A DNA stretch of 63,157 nt from Alphaproteobacteria bacterium (GCA_028866275.1 JAGWIK010000013.1:1-63157), one strand, 5' to 3'; positions 15,741 through 23,793 are shown, counted from the stretch's first letter. Numbers and translations are program-made. The notes: a model not told the origin generated them from the sequence alone.

Positions 15741-16385
15741 ATGTCAAAGATCGAGCAGACCATAGAGAATCTTGTTAAAGCTCCGGTGCCTATGCAGGCG
15801 TCGTCGAAGCCGCTCGGCCTTTTTCTGCAATGGTTCGGCGTAACGGTTATAGCTACGGGCGTGATGGCAGCTTTCATGACCATGCGCCCCGATTTGGCGA
15901 CACAAATGACTTCGCCCGTCTTTATTGGTGAGGTTTTGAGCCTTTTTCTGCTCACTGTGACTACGGCTATTGTTGCTGTTTTTCTCTGTTACCCCGATTT
16001 GCGGCAGAAGCCGAACATCGTTTATCTGCCGCTGGTGCCGCTGGCTGTTTTTATGGCTTTCTGTGTGTATCGGTTGCTTTATCCCGAAAGCACCGTCGTG
16101 CCGCCGCCGGACAAAGTGCACGGCATCGACTGCGCCATGTGCATTTCCGTGTTTGCCGTCCTGCCGGGATTCTGGATGTTTCATATTCTGCGCCGCCAAG
16201 CCACCACACATCCCAAGTGGGCCGGGGCAGTTTCCTTGTTGGCGGCGGCCAGCATCGGCATGTTTATGCTTAAATTTATCGAGCCAAATGATTCCGTCCT
16301 GCACCTACTGCAATGGCATGTCATGCCGAGCCTTATGCTCGCCGGTATCGGCGTTCTTCTGGGTAAGAAATTTTTGTCCTGGTGA
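15741..16385 (+). CDS. nrsF: NrsF (DUF1109) membrane anti-sigma factor
   Basis: A 214-residue protein with six membrane segments and the DUF1109 pattern. The cytoplasmic N-terminus would hold SigF at the membrane. Two cysteines, Cys131 and Cys134 (GIDCAMC), face the sensing side; in Caulobacter NrsF conserved cysteines are needed for the response to chromate and other metals. It starts 3 bases after sigF and is surely co-transcribed. Confidence 0.85.
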   Translation: MSKIEQTIENLVKAPVPMQASSKPLGLFLQWFGVTVIATGVMAAFMTMRPDLATQMTSPVFIGEVLSLFLLTVTTAIVAVFLCYPDLRQKPNIVYLPLVPLAVFMAFCVYRLLYPESTVVPPPDKVHGIDCAMCISVFAVLPGFWMFHILRRQATTHPKWAGAVSLLAAASIGMFMLKFIEPNDSVLHLLQWHVMPSLMLAGIGVLLGKKFLSW

Positions 16386-16388
16386 TAT

Positions 16389-16414
16389 GTAACCAAAGCG
16401 CTGCCGCGACCGAA
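16389..16414 (+). promoter_or_regulatory. SigF-type promoter for the Cys-rich pair
   Basis: GTAACC (16389-16394), 16 bases, CGAA (16411-16414). It sits just past the nrsF stop and 36 bases before the gene at 16450. Confidence 0.75.
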
Positions 16415-16449
16415 CTTCTTTATGTAATCCATACTTAAAGGAGCCGGTT

Positions 16450-16599
16450 ATGACACCAACATCTGAAAAACCCGCCGAAGAAGGCAAATCCTGCAAGACC
16501 AGCGCTTGCGGCATTCATTCCTGTTCGCCCTGCATCGTCACGAAACTGGCAATGATCTTGCTGGTTCTAGGGCTTATAGCCTCTCATTTTTTCAAATAG
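16450..16599 (+). CDS. Cys-rich single-pass mini-protein
   Basis: A 49-residue protein with AAAGGAG upstream of ATG. A soluble head with five cysteines and one His in a metal-site-like cluster (SCKTSACGIHSCSPC) is followed by one membrane helix (LAMILLVLGLIASHFF). It is the first gene behind a SigF-type promoter, so a role in binding soft metals at the membrane is likely (inference). Family not recognised. Confidence 0.65.
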   Translation: MTPTSEKPAEEGKSCKTSACGIHSCSPCIVTKLAMILLVLGLIASHFFK

Positions 16600-16609
16600 A
16601 GGCAGCGCC

Positions 16610-16849
16610 ATGTTAGAACCGGCAGACAACACGAAAGCTGAAAGTGAAGAATGCAACCGGCAAGCCAACGCCTTTCTTGGCGCTGGATTGGGTTTGAGTG
16701 CTTATATGGCGACCACAGCGGCAACTTTGTCTTTCGTTTGTCCCGTCTGTGCCGTGACCACCCCTGTATTGTTGGGCATGGGTGTTTACAAGAAAATCAA
16801 GGCCAAAAGGCTGCGCGACAATCAAATTGCCTTGCCTCAAGAGCCGTAA
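16610..16849 (+). CDS. Small membrane protein with CPVC motif
   Basis: A 79-residue protein with two hydrophobic segments flanking FVCPVCAVTTPV and a basic tail (YKKIKAKRLR). The CxxC in the membrane suggests metal or disulfide chemistry. It lies 10 bases after the Cys-rich mini-protein and shares its SigF-type promoter. Family not recognised. Confidence 0.65.
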   Translation: MLEPADNTKAESEECNRQANAFLGAGLGLSAYMATTAATLSFVCPVCAVTTPVLLGMGVYKKIKAKRLRDNQIALPQEP

Positions 16850-16870
16850 GTTTATTTTTTATGAAGACAT

Positions 16871-16896
16871 GTAACCAGATTTTTCTTTGAAGCGAA
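16871..16896 (+). promoter_or_regulatory. SigF-type promoter for bufA
   Basis: GTAACC (16871-16876), 16 bases, CGAA (16893-16896), 57 bases before the bufferin start. Confidence 0.78.
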
Positions 16897-16953
16897 TAAC
16901 CCGGCACAGGCAATCGCCTGTGATCCTCAAACGCTCTCAGACAGGAGAACTCC

Positions 16954-17274
16954 ATGAGCAAACACTACAGTATGGCCACGGCTGAAAAGAACGGCTGCGG
17001 CAAAAAGACCATCGGCAAGGCCGCTCTTTGCGCGGCTTTAGTCGGCATCCTCGCCACCGGCGCTGCTTCTCAAGCACATGCCGATAACGCCATGATGGCT
17101 GGCAAGGAAAAGTGCTACGGCATCGCCAAGGCGGGCAAGAACGACTGTAAATCCATGTCGGGTTCGCATTCCTGTCAAGGCCAAGCCACGCGCGACAATG
17201 ATCCGGGCGATTTCAAGGTCGTTGATGCTGGTCAGTGCAAGGATATGGGCGGTTCGCTCACACCGGGCAAGTAA
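16954..17274 (+). CDS. bufA: Bufferin precursor (DUF2282)
   Basis: A 106-residue precursor with a signal peptide (about residues 18-43, ending AHA-DN) and four cysteines in the mature part: Cys54 (EKCYG), Cys65 (NDCKS), Cys74 (SHSCQG) and Cys95 (GQCKD). Bufferins are RiPP peptides whose cysteines are converted to thiooxazoles by a DUF692 (MNIO) enzyme and which sequester copper and related metals in the periplasm. AGGAG precedes the start. It is followed by bufB and bufC and has a SigF-type promoter. Confidence 0.88.
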   Translation: MSKHYSMATAEKNGCGKKTIGKAALCAALVGILATGAASQAHADNAMMAGKEKCYGIAKAGKNDCKSMSGSHSCQGQATRDNDPGDFKVVDAGQCKDMGGSLTPGK

Positions 17275-17285
17275 GTTCATGGAAC

Positions 17286-17314
17286 GGGATATGGCCTTGA
17301 TAAGGCCATATCCC
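17286..17314 (+). terminator. Hairpin between bufA and bufB
   Basis: A perfect 13-bp stem (gggatatggcctt and its complement) with loop gat, followed by ttctttc. The T-run is imperfect, so it probably acts as a partial terminator or mRNA-protecting structure, giving more bufA than bufBC message. Confidence 0.65.
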
Positions 17315-17333
17315 TTCTTTCTGGAAGGTAAAT

Positions 17334-18182
17334 ATGAGTAATTTCTATCCCGATCTCGGTTATGGTCTCGGTTTGCGCGCGCCGCATTACGAACAGATCC
17401 TGCGCGAGAAGCCCGATGTCGGCTTTTTTGAAATCATCTCCGAAAACTATATCGATGCCCATGAAGGCTATTGGGAATATCTGGCCGACCTTCGCCGCGA
17501 TTACCCCATCGTCATGCACGGCGTTTCCATGTCGATTGGCGGCACCGACCACTTTAATGACGAGTATTTCCGCAAGCTCAACAAACTGATTGATTTTCTG
17601 CAACCCGCTTGGGTTTCCGATCATCTATGTTTTACAGGCATGGGAGGCCATAACACCCACGACCTTTTGCCATTACCCTATACCGGCAGAGCCTTGAAGC
17701 ATGTCGTTAACCGTGTTCATGAAGCGCAAGACAGGCTTAACCGCAAGCTGGTAATTGAGAATCCGTCAACTTACCTTGAGTTCAAGGAGTCGGATATCCC
17801 CGAATGGGAATTTCTGCGCGAGGTCGTGAAGACGACCGGCTGCGGCGTGTTGCTGGACGTAAACAATATCTATGTCAGCAGCTTCAATCATGGCTTTGAT
17901 CCAACGCTCTACATCGACACAGTGCCAACCGAAGCCATCGCGCAAATCCATTTGGCTGGACATCTTAACAAAGGCACCCACATCATCGACACGCATGACG
18001 ATCATGTGACCGATACGGTCTGGGATTTGTACACCTATACGGTTGCCCGCAAGGGCTTCCACAGCACTATGATTGAATGGGATGACAACATCCCGGTTTT
18101 TGATGTTCTTTTGGCCGAGATGAACAAAGCTAAAAATTATTTGCCAAGCGAGGAAAGCCATGCCCTACAACGTCGCGCTTGA
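17334..18182 (+). CDS. bufB: MNIO enzyme (DUF692) modifying the bufferin
   Basis: A 282-residue TIM-barrel multinuclear non-heme iron oxygenase. Family landmarks: LGYGLGLR at the start, FFEIISENYID, IVMHGVSMSIGG, VSDHLCF, VIENPSTYL, LLDVNNIYVSS, IHLAGH and DTHDDHV, which supply the His/Asp/Glu iron ligands. It would convert core cysteines of BufA. It overlaps bufC by 23 bp. The order bufA-bufB-bufC is standard. Confidence 0.92.
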   Translation: MSNFYPDLGYGLGLRAPHYEQILREKPDVGFFEIISENYIDAHEGYWEYLADLRRDYPIVMHGVSMSIGGTDHFNDEYFRKLNKLIDFLQPAWVSDHLCFTGMGGHNTHDLLPLPYTGRALKHVVNRVHEAQDRLNRKLVIENPSTYLEFKESDIPEWEFLREVVKTTGCGVLLDVNNIYVSSFNHGFDPTLYIDTVPTEAIAQIHLAGHLNKGTHIIDTHDDHVTDTVWDLYTYTVARKGFHSTMIEWDDNIPVFDVLLAEMNKAKNYLPSEESHALQRRA

Positions 18183-18954
18183 AAAGCTGCAAGGCAGCAT
18201 CATCGAAGGCGATCCGCAGATCGCCATGCCTTTGGTCAAGGCGAAACCGCACCTGTCATCGCAGGAACAATTAAACATCTACATAGACGGCTATCTTCTC
18301 CGCCTCTGCAAGGCTGTCCAAGCGGATTATCCATGCCTTGCTGCCTATCTTGGCCAGAAGAAAATGGAGGAATTGGTCGAAGCCTATGCCGAGGCGACGC
18401 CTTCACGCTCTTATAATCTCGATTTCTATCCGTTCGGCTTTTGGCGCTATCTTAAACAGGGCAATGTATCGGTCGAGGTACGCGATTTGGCCGAACTTGA
18501 AGGCGTGATTGCCGAAATCTTCATGCTTCCGGGAAGTATGCCTTTAGGAGCTTGCGATCTGGCCGTACTAAACCCCAACGAACTCGACAGAAAAGTCTTT
18601 ACTCTGCGTCCGGCCGGCCGCTTGCTGACTTTCACCCATGATGTCGAAAGCTACATGCGGTCTTTCAAGCAAGGCAAAACACCGACGACCATTTTGCCAA
18701 ATGACACCTACCTTTACGTCTATCGCCATAACCGCGAGGTCAAACGGCGGCTTCTGGATAAAGGCGAATATGAACTTCTGATGCGGATTGCCCCAGGCAA
18801 AAGCCTCAATGCCGCCATCGAAGCGAGTTTCGAGGCCGGCGGCGGGGCTGAAGAAGATTTTATGGTTCAGGTTATGGGATGGGTGTCTCAATGGATTAGC
18901 GAGGGTTTTTTCGCCATTGAACCATGTAACCAACTGGCCAGAACCTGCGAATAA
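18160..18954 (+). CDS. bufC: DUF2063 protein, partner of the MNIO enzyme
   Basis: A 264-residue protein with an N-terminal DUF2063 domain (LSSQEQLNIYIDGYLLRLCKAVQADYP is the hallmark region, followed by YAEATPSRSYNL). In characterised systems this partner recruits the precursor peptide to the DUF692 enzyme. Its last 30 bases contain the next SigF-type promoter, so the end of this gene is double-used. Confidence 0.88.
   Translation: MPYNVALEKLQGSIIEGDPQIAMPLVKAKPHLSSQEQLNIYIDGYLLRLCKAVQADYPCLAAYLGQKKMEELVEAYAEATPSRSYNLDFYPFGFWRYLKQGNVSVEVRDLAELEGVIAEIFMLPGSMPLGACDLAVLNPNELDRKVFTLRPAGRLLTFTHDVESYMRSFKQGKTPTTILPNDTYLYVYRHNREVKRRLLDKGEYELLMRIAPGKSLNAAIEASFEAGGGAEEDFMVQVMGWVSQWISEGFFAIEPCNQLARTCE
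18926..18951 (+). promoter_or_regulatory. SigF-type promoter inside the end of bufC
   Basis: GTAACC (18926-18931), 16 bases, CGAA (18948-18951), within the last codons of bufC and 57 bases before the small gene at 19009, the same distance as for bufA. It would drive the merT/merP-like unit. Confidence 0.75.
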
Positions 18955-19008
18955 CTCCACAGAAAGGTCGTTGCGACCATAAGAAAACAACCAAATCAGG
19001 AGGTTACT

Positions 19009-19140
19009 ATGTCGATGATGTGCAAAATGTCGGACAAATGCTGTGCCGCCAAGGGCATGTGCATTCATGAAAAGATAATGGTGGTCATGATGATGATTGC
19101 CGTAGGAGCCGCTGGCCATTTCATATTCCACTGGTTCTGA
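19009..19140 (+). CDS. Met/Cys-rich membrane mini-protein
   Basis: A 43-residue protein with AGGAGG seven bases upstream. The head is rich in Met, Cys and Lys (MSMMCKMSDKCCAAKGMC), followed by one membrane helix with many Met residues and terminal His. It resembles a soft-metal binder. It lies 1 base before merT and behind a SigF-type promoter. Family not recognised. Confidence 0.65.
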   Translation: MSMMCKMSDKCCAAKGMCIHEKIMVVMMMIAVGAAGHFIFHWF

Positions 19141-19141
19141 T

Positions 19142-19480
19142 ATGAAACAAGGCCAAGCCATCATAGCAAGCGTTCTTGCGGGGATCGGCGCAAGTTTGTG
19201 TTGCGTTGCCCCCTTGGCGCTTTTGAGCCTTGGCCTCGGCGGTGCTTGGGTTGCGCATCTGACAAAGCTGGAGCCTGTTCGTCCGCTTCTTGTCGTGATG
19301 ACTTTGTTTTTTCTTGGCCTGGCATTCCATAAGCTCTATCTCGCGCCCCCGGTCTGCGAGATGGGCAAGCCATGCTCTGATCCTAGGATCTTACGCCGTC
19401 AGCGCTTCCTTTTTTGGGTGGTGATACTTCCGCTGCTCGGCCTGTTGGCGTTTCCATGGCTTGGGCCACTCTTTTATTAG
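19142..19480 (+). CDS. MerT-like mercuric transport protein
   Basis: A 112-residue protein with three membrane segments, as in MerT. The first helix holds the vicinal Cys pair (GASLCCVAPLALLSLG), then GGAWVAHLTKLEPVRPL, and a cytoplasmic loop with a second Cys pair (VCEMGKPCSD). MerT brings Hg(II) across the inner membrane. No MerR or MerA gene is in the window, so the true substrate or role may differ here. Confidence 0.82.
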   Translation: MKQGQAIIASVLAGIGASLCCVAPLALLSLGLGGAWVAHLTKLEPVRPLLVVMTLFFLGLAFHKLYLAPPVCEMGKPCSDPRILRRQRFLFWVVILPLLGLLAFPWLGPLFY

Positions 19481-19489
19481 GAGAAACTG

Positions 19490-19777
19490 ATGAAAATAAA
19501 AATCTCTATCCTTGCTTTAGTGTTTTGCCTGATGTCGAGCGCGGCGTTTGCCGATCCGAGAACCGTCACACTTGATGTTCCGACAATGACCTGTCCGCTT
19601 TGCCCCGTCACGATCATGAGGTCGCTTGACGGTTTAACCGGCGTCAAGAAAGTCTCGGTCGATTTTCCCAATCGCACCGCGACGATCGAATATGACGACA
19701 GCAAAATATCGACCAACCAACTGACGGAAGCGACAGAAAAAGCGGGATATCCATCGACAATAAGAAAGGGGTCGTAA
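19490..19777 (+). CDS. MerP-like periplasmic metal-binding protein
   Basis: A 95-residue protein: signal peptide (ALVFCLMSSAAFA), then a ferredoxin-like HMA domain with metal site MTCPLCPVTI. The Cys-x-x-Cys spacing fits the MerP-like variant found with MerT. It would hand metal to the MerT-like protein. Ten bases after merT. Confidence 0.82.
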   Translation: MKIKISILALVFCLMSSAAFADPRTVTLDVPTMTCPLCPVTIMRSLDGLTGVKKVSVDFPNRTATIEYDDSKISTNQLTEATEKAGYPSTIRKGS

Positions 19778-19781
19778 GGGT

Positions 19782-19985
19782 ATGATTCTAAAGTCGACTA
19801 TAACATGCTCGCAATGCGGCCATCAGGCGACGGAGACTATGCCGACCGATGCCTGTCAGTTTTTCTATGAGTGCAAAAAATGTAAAACAACGCTGAAGCC
19901 AAAATCCGGCGACTGTTGCGTGTTTTGTTCCTACGGCAGCGTCCCTTGCCCTCCGGTTCAAATGGGGCGGTGTGGTGATTGCTGA
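19782..19985 (+). CDS. Cys-rich zinc-ribbon-like protein of mer-type operons
   Basis: A 67-residue protein with two CxxC pairs (TCSQCGH, YECKKCKTTL) and a conserved tail GDCCVFCSYGSVPCPPVQ that I recall next to merT/merP genes. It has eleven cysteines in all. Function unknown; probably a cytoplasmic metal-binding partner. Confidence 0.7.
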   Translation: MILKSTITCSQCGHQATETMPTDACQFFYECKKCKTTLKPKSGDCCVFCSYGSVPCPPVQMGRCGDC

Positions 19986-20112
19986 TAAGGACGTATAAGT
20001 TTATTCCGGATTGTCATCAAAAACCTGAAGGATTAGACTGTTACCAGAAGCCAAGGTAAGTCTTTTCTTTTAATGCAGTTACACGCTTGACTGTCCCGAA
20101 ATTGACCATCGC

Positions 20113-20703
20113 ATGAAAATAACGATGCGCTTGCGCCGAATTGTTAAAATCGTGGCTGCCTTGAACCTGGCTTATTTCGGTATCGAGTTTGCCGTCGCGC
20201 TTACAATCGGATCGGTGTCCTTGTTTGCGGACTCCATCGACTTCCTTGAGGACACGTCCCTCAATCTTTTGATTTTAATGGCGTTGGGACGGAGCGCCCG
20301 CAACCGCGCGAGGATAGGTCATGTGTTGGCGGGCATTCTTCTTGTTCCCGGTCTGGCCACGCTCTGGACGGCATGGCATAAATTTATGCTGCCTGTAGCG
20401 CCATCTCCTGTGCTGTTGTCCCTCACTGGCGCAGGTGCCTTGGCTGTCAATTTCTCCTGCGCATTGATGCTGGTTCGCTACCGTCATGAAGGCGGCAGCC
20501 TTACGCGCGCGGCTTTTCTGTCGGCGCGCAACGACACGCTTGCTAACATTGCAATTATCGCAGCTGGTCTGGTTACGGCCTATATATGGCCATCGGCATG
20601 GCCTGATCTCATCGTGGGGCTTGGGATAGCCGTCATGAACGCCGACGCTGCGCGCGAAGTCTGGACGGCCGCCCGGAAAGAACATAAGGCGGCAAAACCA
20701 TAA
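20113..20703 (+). CDS. Cation transporter (CDF-like)
   Basis: A 196-residue membrane protein with about five to six helices. VSLFADSIDFLEDTSLN matches the metal-binding helix of cation diffusion facilitators. It is shorter than CDF proteins (about 300) and lacks the cytoplasmic domain. Met5 (20125) is the alternative start and matches the start of the truncated copy at 13127. Metal unknown. Confidence 0.75.
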   Translation: MKITMRLRRIVKIVAALNLAYFGIEFAVALTIGSVSLFADSIDFLEDTSLNLLILMALGRSARNRARIGHVLAGILLVPGLATLWTAWHKFMLPVAPSPVLLSLTGAGALAVNFSCALMLVRYRHEGGSLTRAAFLSARNDTLANIAIIAAGLVTAYIWPSAWPDLIVGLGIAVMNADAAREVWTAARKEHKAAKP

Positions 20704-20718
20704 TAATTCGAGATGTCA

Positions 20719-21969
20719 CTATATTTTCAACAGATTTGCAGCCATCTCGGCAATCTGGTCTGTCGGATTAACCGTCGAGGCTTCCCAGCCCTTTTGCAGA
20801 TGCCCATCAAAGGGCCGAACAAGCGATTTATCATATAATTCTTTATGCAGGCGTTCAAATTTAGCGGAGAGCATGCCGGACGGGGCATAGACATAGACCG
20901 GCTTTTCCGAAGCGCATGCTTCCGAGCACATCGACATGGAATCGCCCGTGACAACGATGTAATCGGCTAAACCCAGAAAACCAAAGAAAGGATTGGCTGT
21001 TGCCGATGCCCAGCGGTGGACATAGGCCGGGACATTGACATTGGCAAGAAACGCATCGGCTATTTTCGGATTTGTCCGCCGGCTTGTTGTAATCAGCAAT
21101 GAGCCGCCTAAATCATGTGCGGCCTTGGAGGCCAACCGCCCAAGCTCGGCCGCCATTGTTTCGGTAAAATTGAAAAACCGCGTGTCCCCGCCGATAAGTA
21201 CCGCAACCCACGGCTGCGGCAGGTGAGCCACTGCTTGTTGCCATTCCTCAGCCTCTTTCTTCAGTTTGGGAAGAGTGACACGATTAAGCGCGCCGGTCGC
21301 CCTCAAAACATTGGAGGCTTGTTTGAACTTATAATCGTGATTGGGAATAACAATAAGATCGAAATCCTTGTATCCCGCTTCGGGGTTCAATATCTGGATG
21401 ATTTTTGTCTGGCCACCGCTCGCCATCTTGATAAAGCGCAAAGCAGGCGACATGCGACGGCCCGTTCCGATCACGAGTTTCGGCCACGGCCCATGAATGC
21501 GCTGAACGGATTCCGCATCAAACCCCATTAATGACGTTTCACGCATGAAGTTAGGCAACCGAATGAGATTCGTATAACGCACGTTCTTTATCTTCACCGG
21601 ACAACCAATTTTCTCGGCAACCCCTAGACTTTGATTGGTATGCCCGACCCGATCATCGGCAAGAACCCAAACCTCATCCGTGATGGCATTGACCGACCAT
21701 AATGCGGGCTCCAATCTCGAAGAATGTGTGTGATAGAATTCGGCAGGGATAAGGCGACCCGTAATAAACCAGCTCAGCCAAATGACCGCCACATCGTCAG
21801 CATAGCCAAAGACCGGAACGCTGTTGGGAATAAGATCTATAGGGCCTAAAACATAATATATGGCAAGGACAATCACGCCCCGTGCAATCAACGGAACGTG
21901 GTGACCAGCTATCAGGACAAGAAAAAGACGGAGTTGGTTTTGAAAACCAGCGCGAACAGCAGTGATCAT
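20719..21969 (-). CDS. DUF1232 (YkvA) - ELM1 family fusion
   Basis: A 416-residue protein. Residues 20-85 form a DUF1232 membrane domain (VPLIARGVIVLAIYYVLGPIDLIPN). Residues about 95-416 are an ELM1/DUF1022 domain (VWVLADDRVGHTNQSLGVAE, LIGGDTRFFNFTE, TTSRRTNP, VTGDSMSMCSEACAS), which has a glycosyltransferase-B-like fold. The function of either part is not established. A stand-alone DUF1232 gene lies on the other side of the IS at 23368. Confidence 0.75.
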   Translation of the reverse strand: MITAVRAGFQNQLRLFLVLIAGHHVPLIARGVIVLAIYYVLGPIDLIPNSVPVFGYADDVAVIWLSWFITGRLIPAEFYHTHSSRLEPALWSVNAITDEVWVLADDRVGHTNQSLGVAEKIGCPVKIKNVRYTNLIRLPNFMRETSLMGFDAESVQRIHGPWPKLVIGTGRRMSPALRFIKMASGGQTKIIQILNPEAGYKDFDLIVIPNHDYKFKQASNVLRATGALNRVTLPKLKKEAEEWQQAVAHLPQPWVAVLIGGDTRFFNFTETMAAELGRLASKAAHDLGGSLLITTSRRTNPKIADAFLANVNVPAYVHRWASATANPFFGFLGLADYIVVTGDSMSMCSEACASEKPVYVYAPSGMLSAKFERLHKELYDKSLVRPFDGHLQKGWEASTVNPTDQIAEMAANLLKI

Positions 21970-22088
21970 GAAGGCCCTTATCTTAACAACGTTACGGCTT
22001 TAGGCTATGCTGATGGTGACCTGCCCCCCGTTTTCTGATCCACAGGAACGTAGAGTCTGTTCTATAAACGTTCACAAAGGAGCAGACG

Positions 22089-22352
22089 ATGAAGAAGCGA
22101 TTTACCGAAGAACAGATCATACAGGTTTTGAAGGAGCATGCCGCCGGAGCGAAGGTGGCAGAGATATGCCGGAAGCACGGAGTGTCTGACGCAACGCTGT
22201 ACAAGTGGAAAGCAAAGTATGGCGGGATGGAAGTATCGGATGCAAAGAAGCTGAAGGCACTGGAGACGGAGAACGCGAAGCTGAAACGGCTCGTGGCGGA
22301 TTTAAGCCTGGACAAAGTTGTGTTGCAGGATCTGCTCTCAAAAAACTGGTAA
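22089..22352 (+). CDS. IS3-family transposase OrfA
   Basis: An 87-residue HTH protein ([35 protein letters not shown]) followed by a leucine-zipper region ([18 protein letters not shown]). It binds the element ends and regulates transposition. It ends LLSKNW just past the frameshift site. Confidence 0.92.
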   Translation: MKKRFTEEQIIQVLKEHAAGAKVAEICRKHGVSDATLYKWKAKYGGMEVSDAKKLKALETENAKLKRLVADLSLDKVVLQDLLSKNW

Positions 22353-23215
22353 GGCCCGCACAGCGGAAGGAAGCCGTGACGCGAGCGATGACGCGTCACG
22401 GTCTTTCGGAGCGTCGGGCCTGTACGGTGGTCAAGCAGAAGCGAAGCAGCCAGCGGTATCAAAGCCAGAAGAATGATGGTGAGTTGCGCGAATGCCTGAT
22501 ACGATTGGCATCAGAGCGACGGCGATTTGGTTATCGACGATTAGCAATCATGGCGCGGCGCGAAGGTGTTGTGTGCAACATCAAACGTATTCTGCGGGTG
22601 TATCGCGAAGCGGGTCTTGCCGTGAGGCGCAGAAAAGGCCGCAAACGCGCGATTGGCACGCGTGTTCCGTTGCCGCGTCCAGATAGCATTAACCAGATAT
22701 GGAGCCTGGATTTTGTATCGGATGCGCTTGTGTGTGGACGTAAGCTTCGGCTGCTTGGTGTCATGGATCAATGTTCGCGTGAGGGATTGAACCTGACCGT
22801 TGACACATCATTGCCGGGTCTGCGCGTTGTGCGCGAGCTTGATCGTCTGGTACGATTACGTGGGTGTCCCAAAGTGATTGTTAGCGACAACGGTACCGAG
22901 CTAACCAGCCGCGTTGTTTTGCAATGGGCGCAGGAACGCAACATTGAATGGCATTACATCACACCGGGCAAGCCCCAAGAAAACGGATTCACCGAAAGCA
23001 TGAATGGCAAAATCCGCGATGAGTTTTTGAATGAACATTGGTTCACGACTTTGGCAGAGGCGCAACAACTGGCTGCGGAATGGCTGCATGATTACAATCA
23101 CGTGCGCCCGCACAGCAGCCTGAATTACCTGACGCCTGTGCAGTTTGTGCAGCGGCAAGAGGCTGTCGGCGTCAGACTCGTGGCGGTCACGCCGCCAGCC
23201 TCTTGTCGCCCCTAA
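22340..23215 (+). CDS. IS3-family transposase OrfB (via -1 frameshift)
   Basis: The catalytic part, read after a -1 shift on AAAAAAC (22340-22346) in the orfA frame. It has an HTH_21 region ([17 protein letters not shown]) and an rve-type DDE core: Asp in [10 protein letters not shown], Asp in [12 protein letters not shown] and Glu in [17 protein letters not shown]. The OrfAB fusion is the active transposase. The frame opens earlier (22205), but that part is read in the wrong phase. Confidence 0.88.
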   Translation, partial: KKLVRPAQRKEAVTRAMTRHGLSERRACTVVKQKRSSQRYQSQKNDGELRECLIRLASERRRFGYRRLAIMARREGVVCNIKRILRVYREAGLAVRRRKGRKRAIGTRVPLPRPDSINQIWSLDFVSDALVCGRKLRLLGVMDQCSREGLNLTVDTSLPGLRVVRELDRLVRLRGCPKVIVSDNGTELTSRVVLQWAQERNIEWHYITPGKPQENGFTESMNGKIRDEFLNEHWFTTLAEAQQLAAEWLHDYNHVRPHSSLNYLTPVQFVQRQEAVGVRLVAVTPPASCRP

Positions 23216-23367
23216 CCGACACCGCTATATTACCCAAAGACTCTACTGCCAACTGGTACATAAACGGGGGGCAGGTCAATGGCCAAATCATGGCGTGAAT
23301 CACATAGCCTATCGTCGAATGAGGGCATATTTCGCTTTTTTGACAACAAATTCAAGTGTTTTGAGCT

Positions 23368-23793
23368 TCAGTCGTTTACAATCACGTAGCCTACAGCTTG
23401 GATCCATTTGGCAGTCTCAGGCCACCATGCCGCACAAAGCATGTAGAGCAATACAATTGTAAGGCCGAAAAGAGTCATGACGACAACAACATTCCAACTC
23501 TCGTCTATTGCAGCAATCGGAAAACTGCTTTGTTCATTCGTTATTTTCTGCCAACACTCGTCGATCAGTTCGCGCGGTATCAGAAGCCAACCAATGAAAA
23601 AGCCGCTTAGGACAATACCAATTTCATCGAGGTGACCGATGATCGGTATGTCGTCAGGTATAAAGTCATATGTCCAAGAAAGGTATGAGAGTGCAAAAAG
23701 CACAACGCCCCTTGCTATCCACGGCACACGACGATCCGTGGCGACCATCCAAGTCAGCTGCACTCTTTGGGCGATAGCATTCAATGGATTCAT
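23368..23793 (-). CDS. DUF1232 (YkvA) membrane protein
   Basis: A 141-residue protein. DRRVPWIARGVVLFALSYL, then YDFIPDDIPIIGHLDEIGI, matches the DUF1232 N-terminus of the fusion at 20719. A further hydrophobic helix lies near the C-terminus (VVVVMTLFGLTIVLLYML). The role is unknown. It marks the right edge of the cargo island. Confidence 0.75.
   Translation of the reverse strand: MNPLNAIAQRVQLTWMVATDRRVPWIARGVVLFALSYLSWTYDFIPDDIPIIGHLDEIGIVLSGFFIGWLLIPRELIDECWQKITNEQSSFPIAAIDESWNVVVVMTLFGLTIVLLYMLCAAWWPETAKWIQAVGYVIVND

Larger units (their letters stand above)
22017..23278 (+). mobile_element. IS3-family insertion sequence (complete)
   Basis: A 1262-bp element with terminal inverted repeats starting TGACCTGCCCCCCGTTT (22017-22033 and complement at 23262-23278) and a 4-bp target duplication ATGG (22013-22016 and 23279-23282). 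It carries overlapping orfA and orfB with an A AAA AAC slippery site. The 4-bp duplication and ends suggest the IS407 group. A related copy starts at 62440. Confidence 0.88.
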
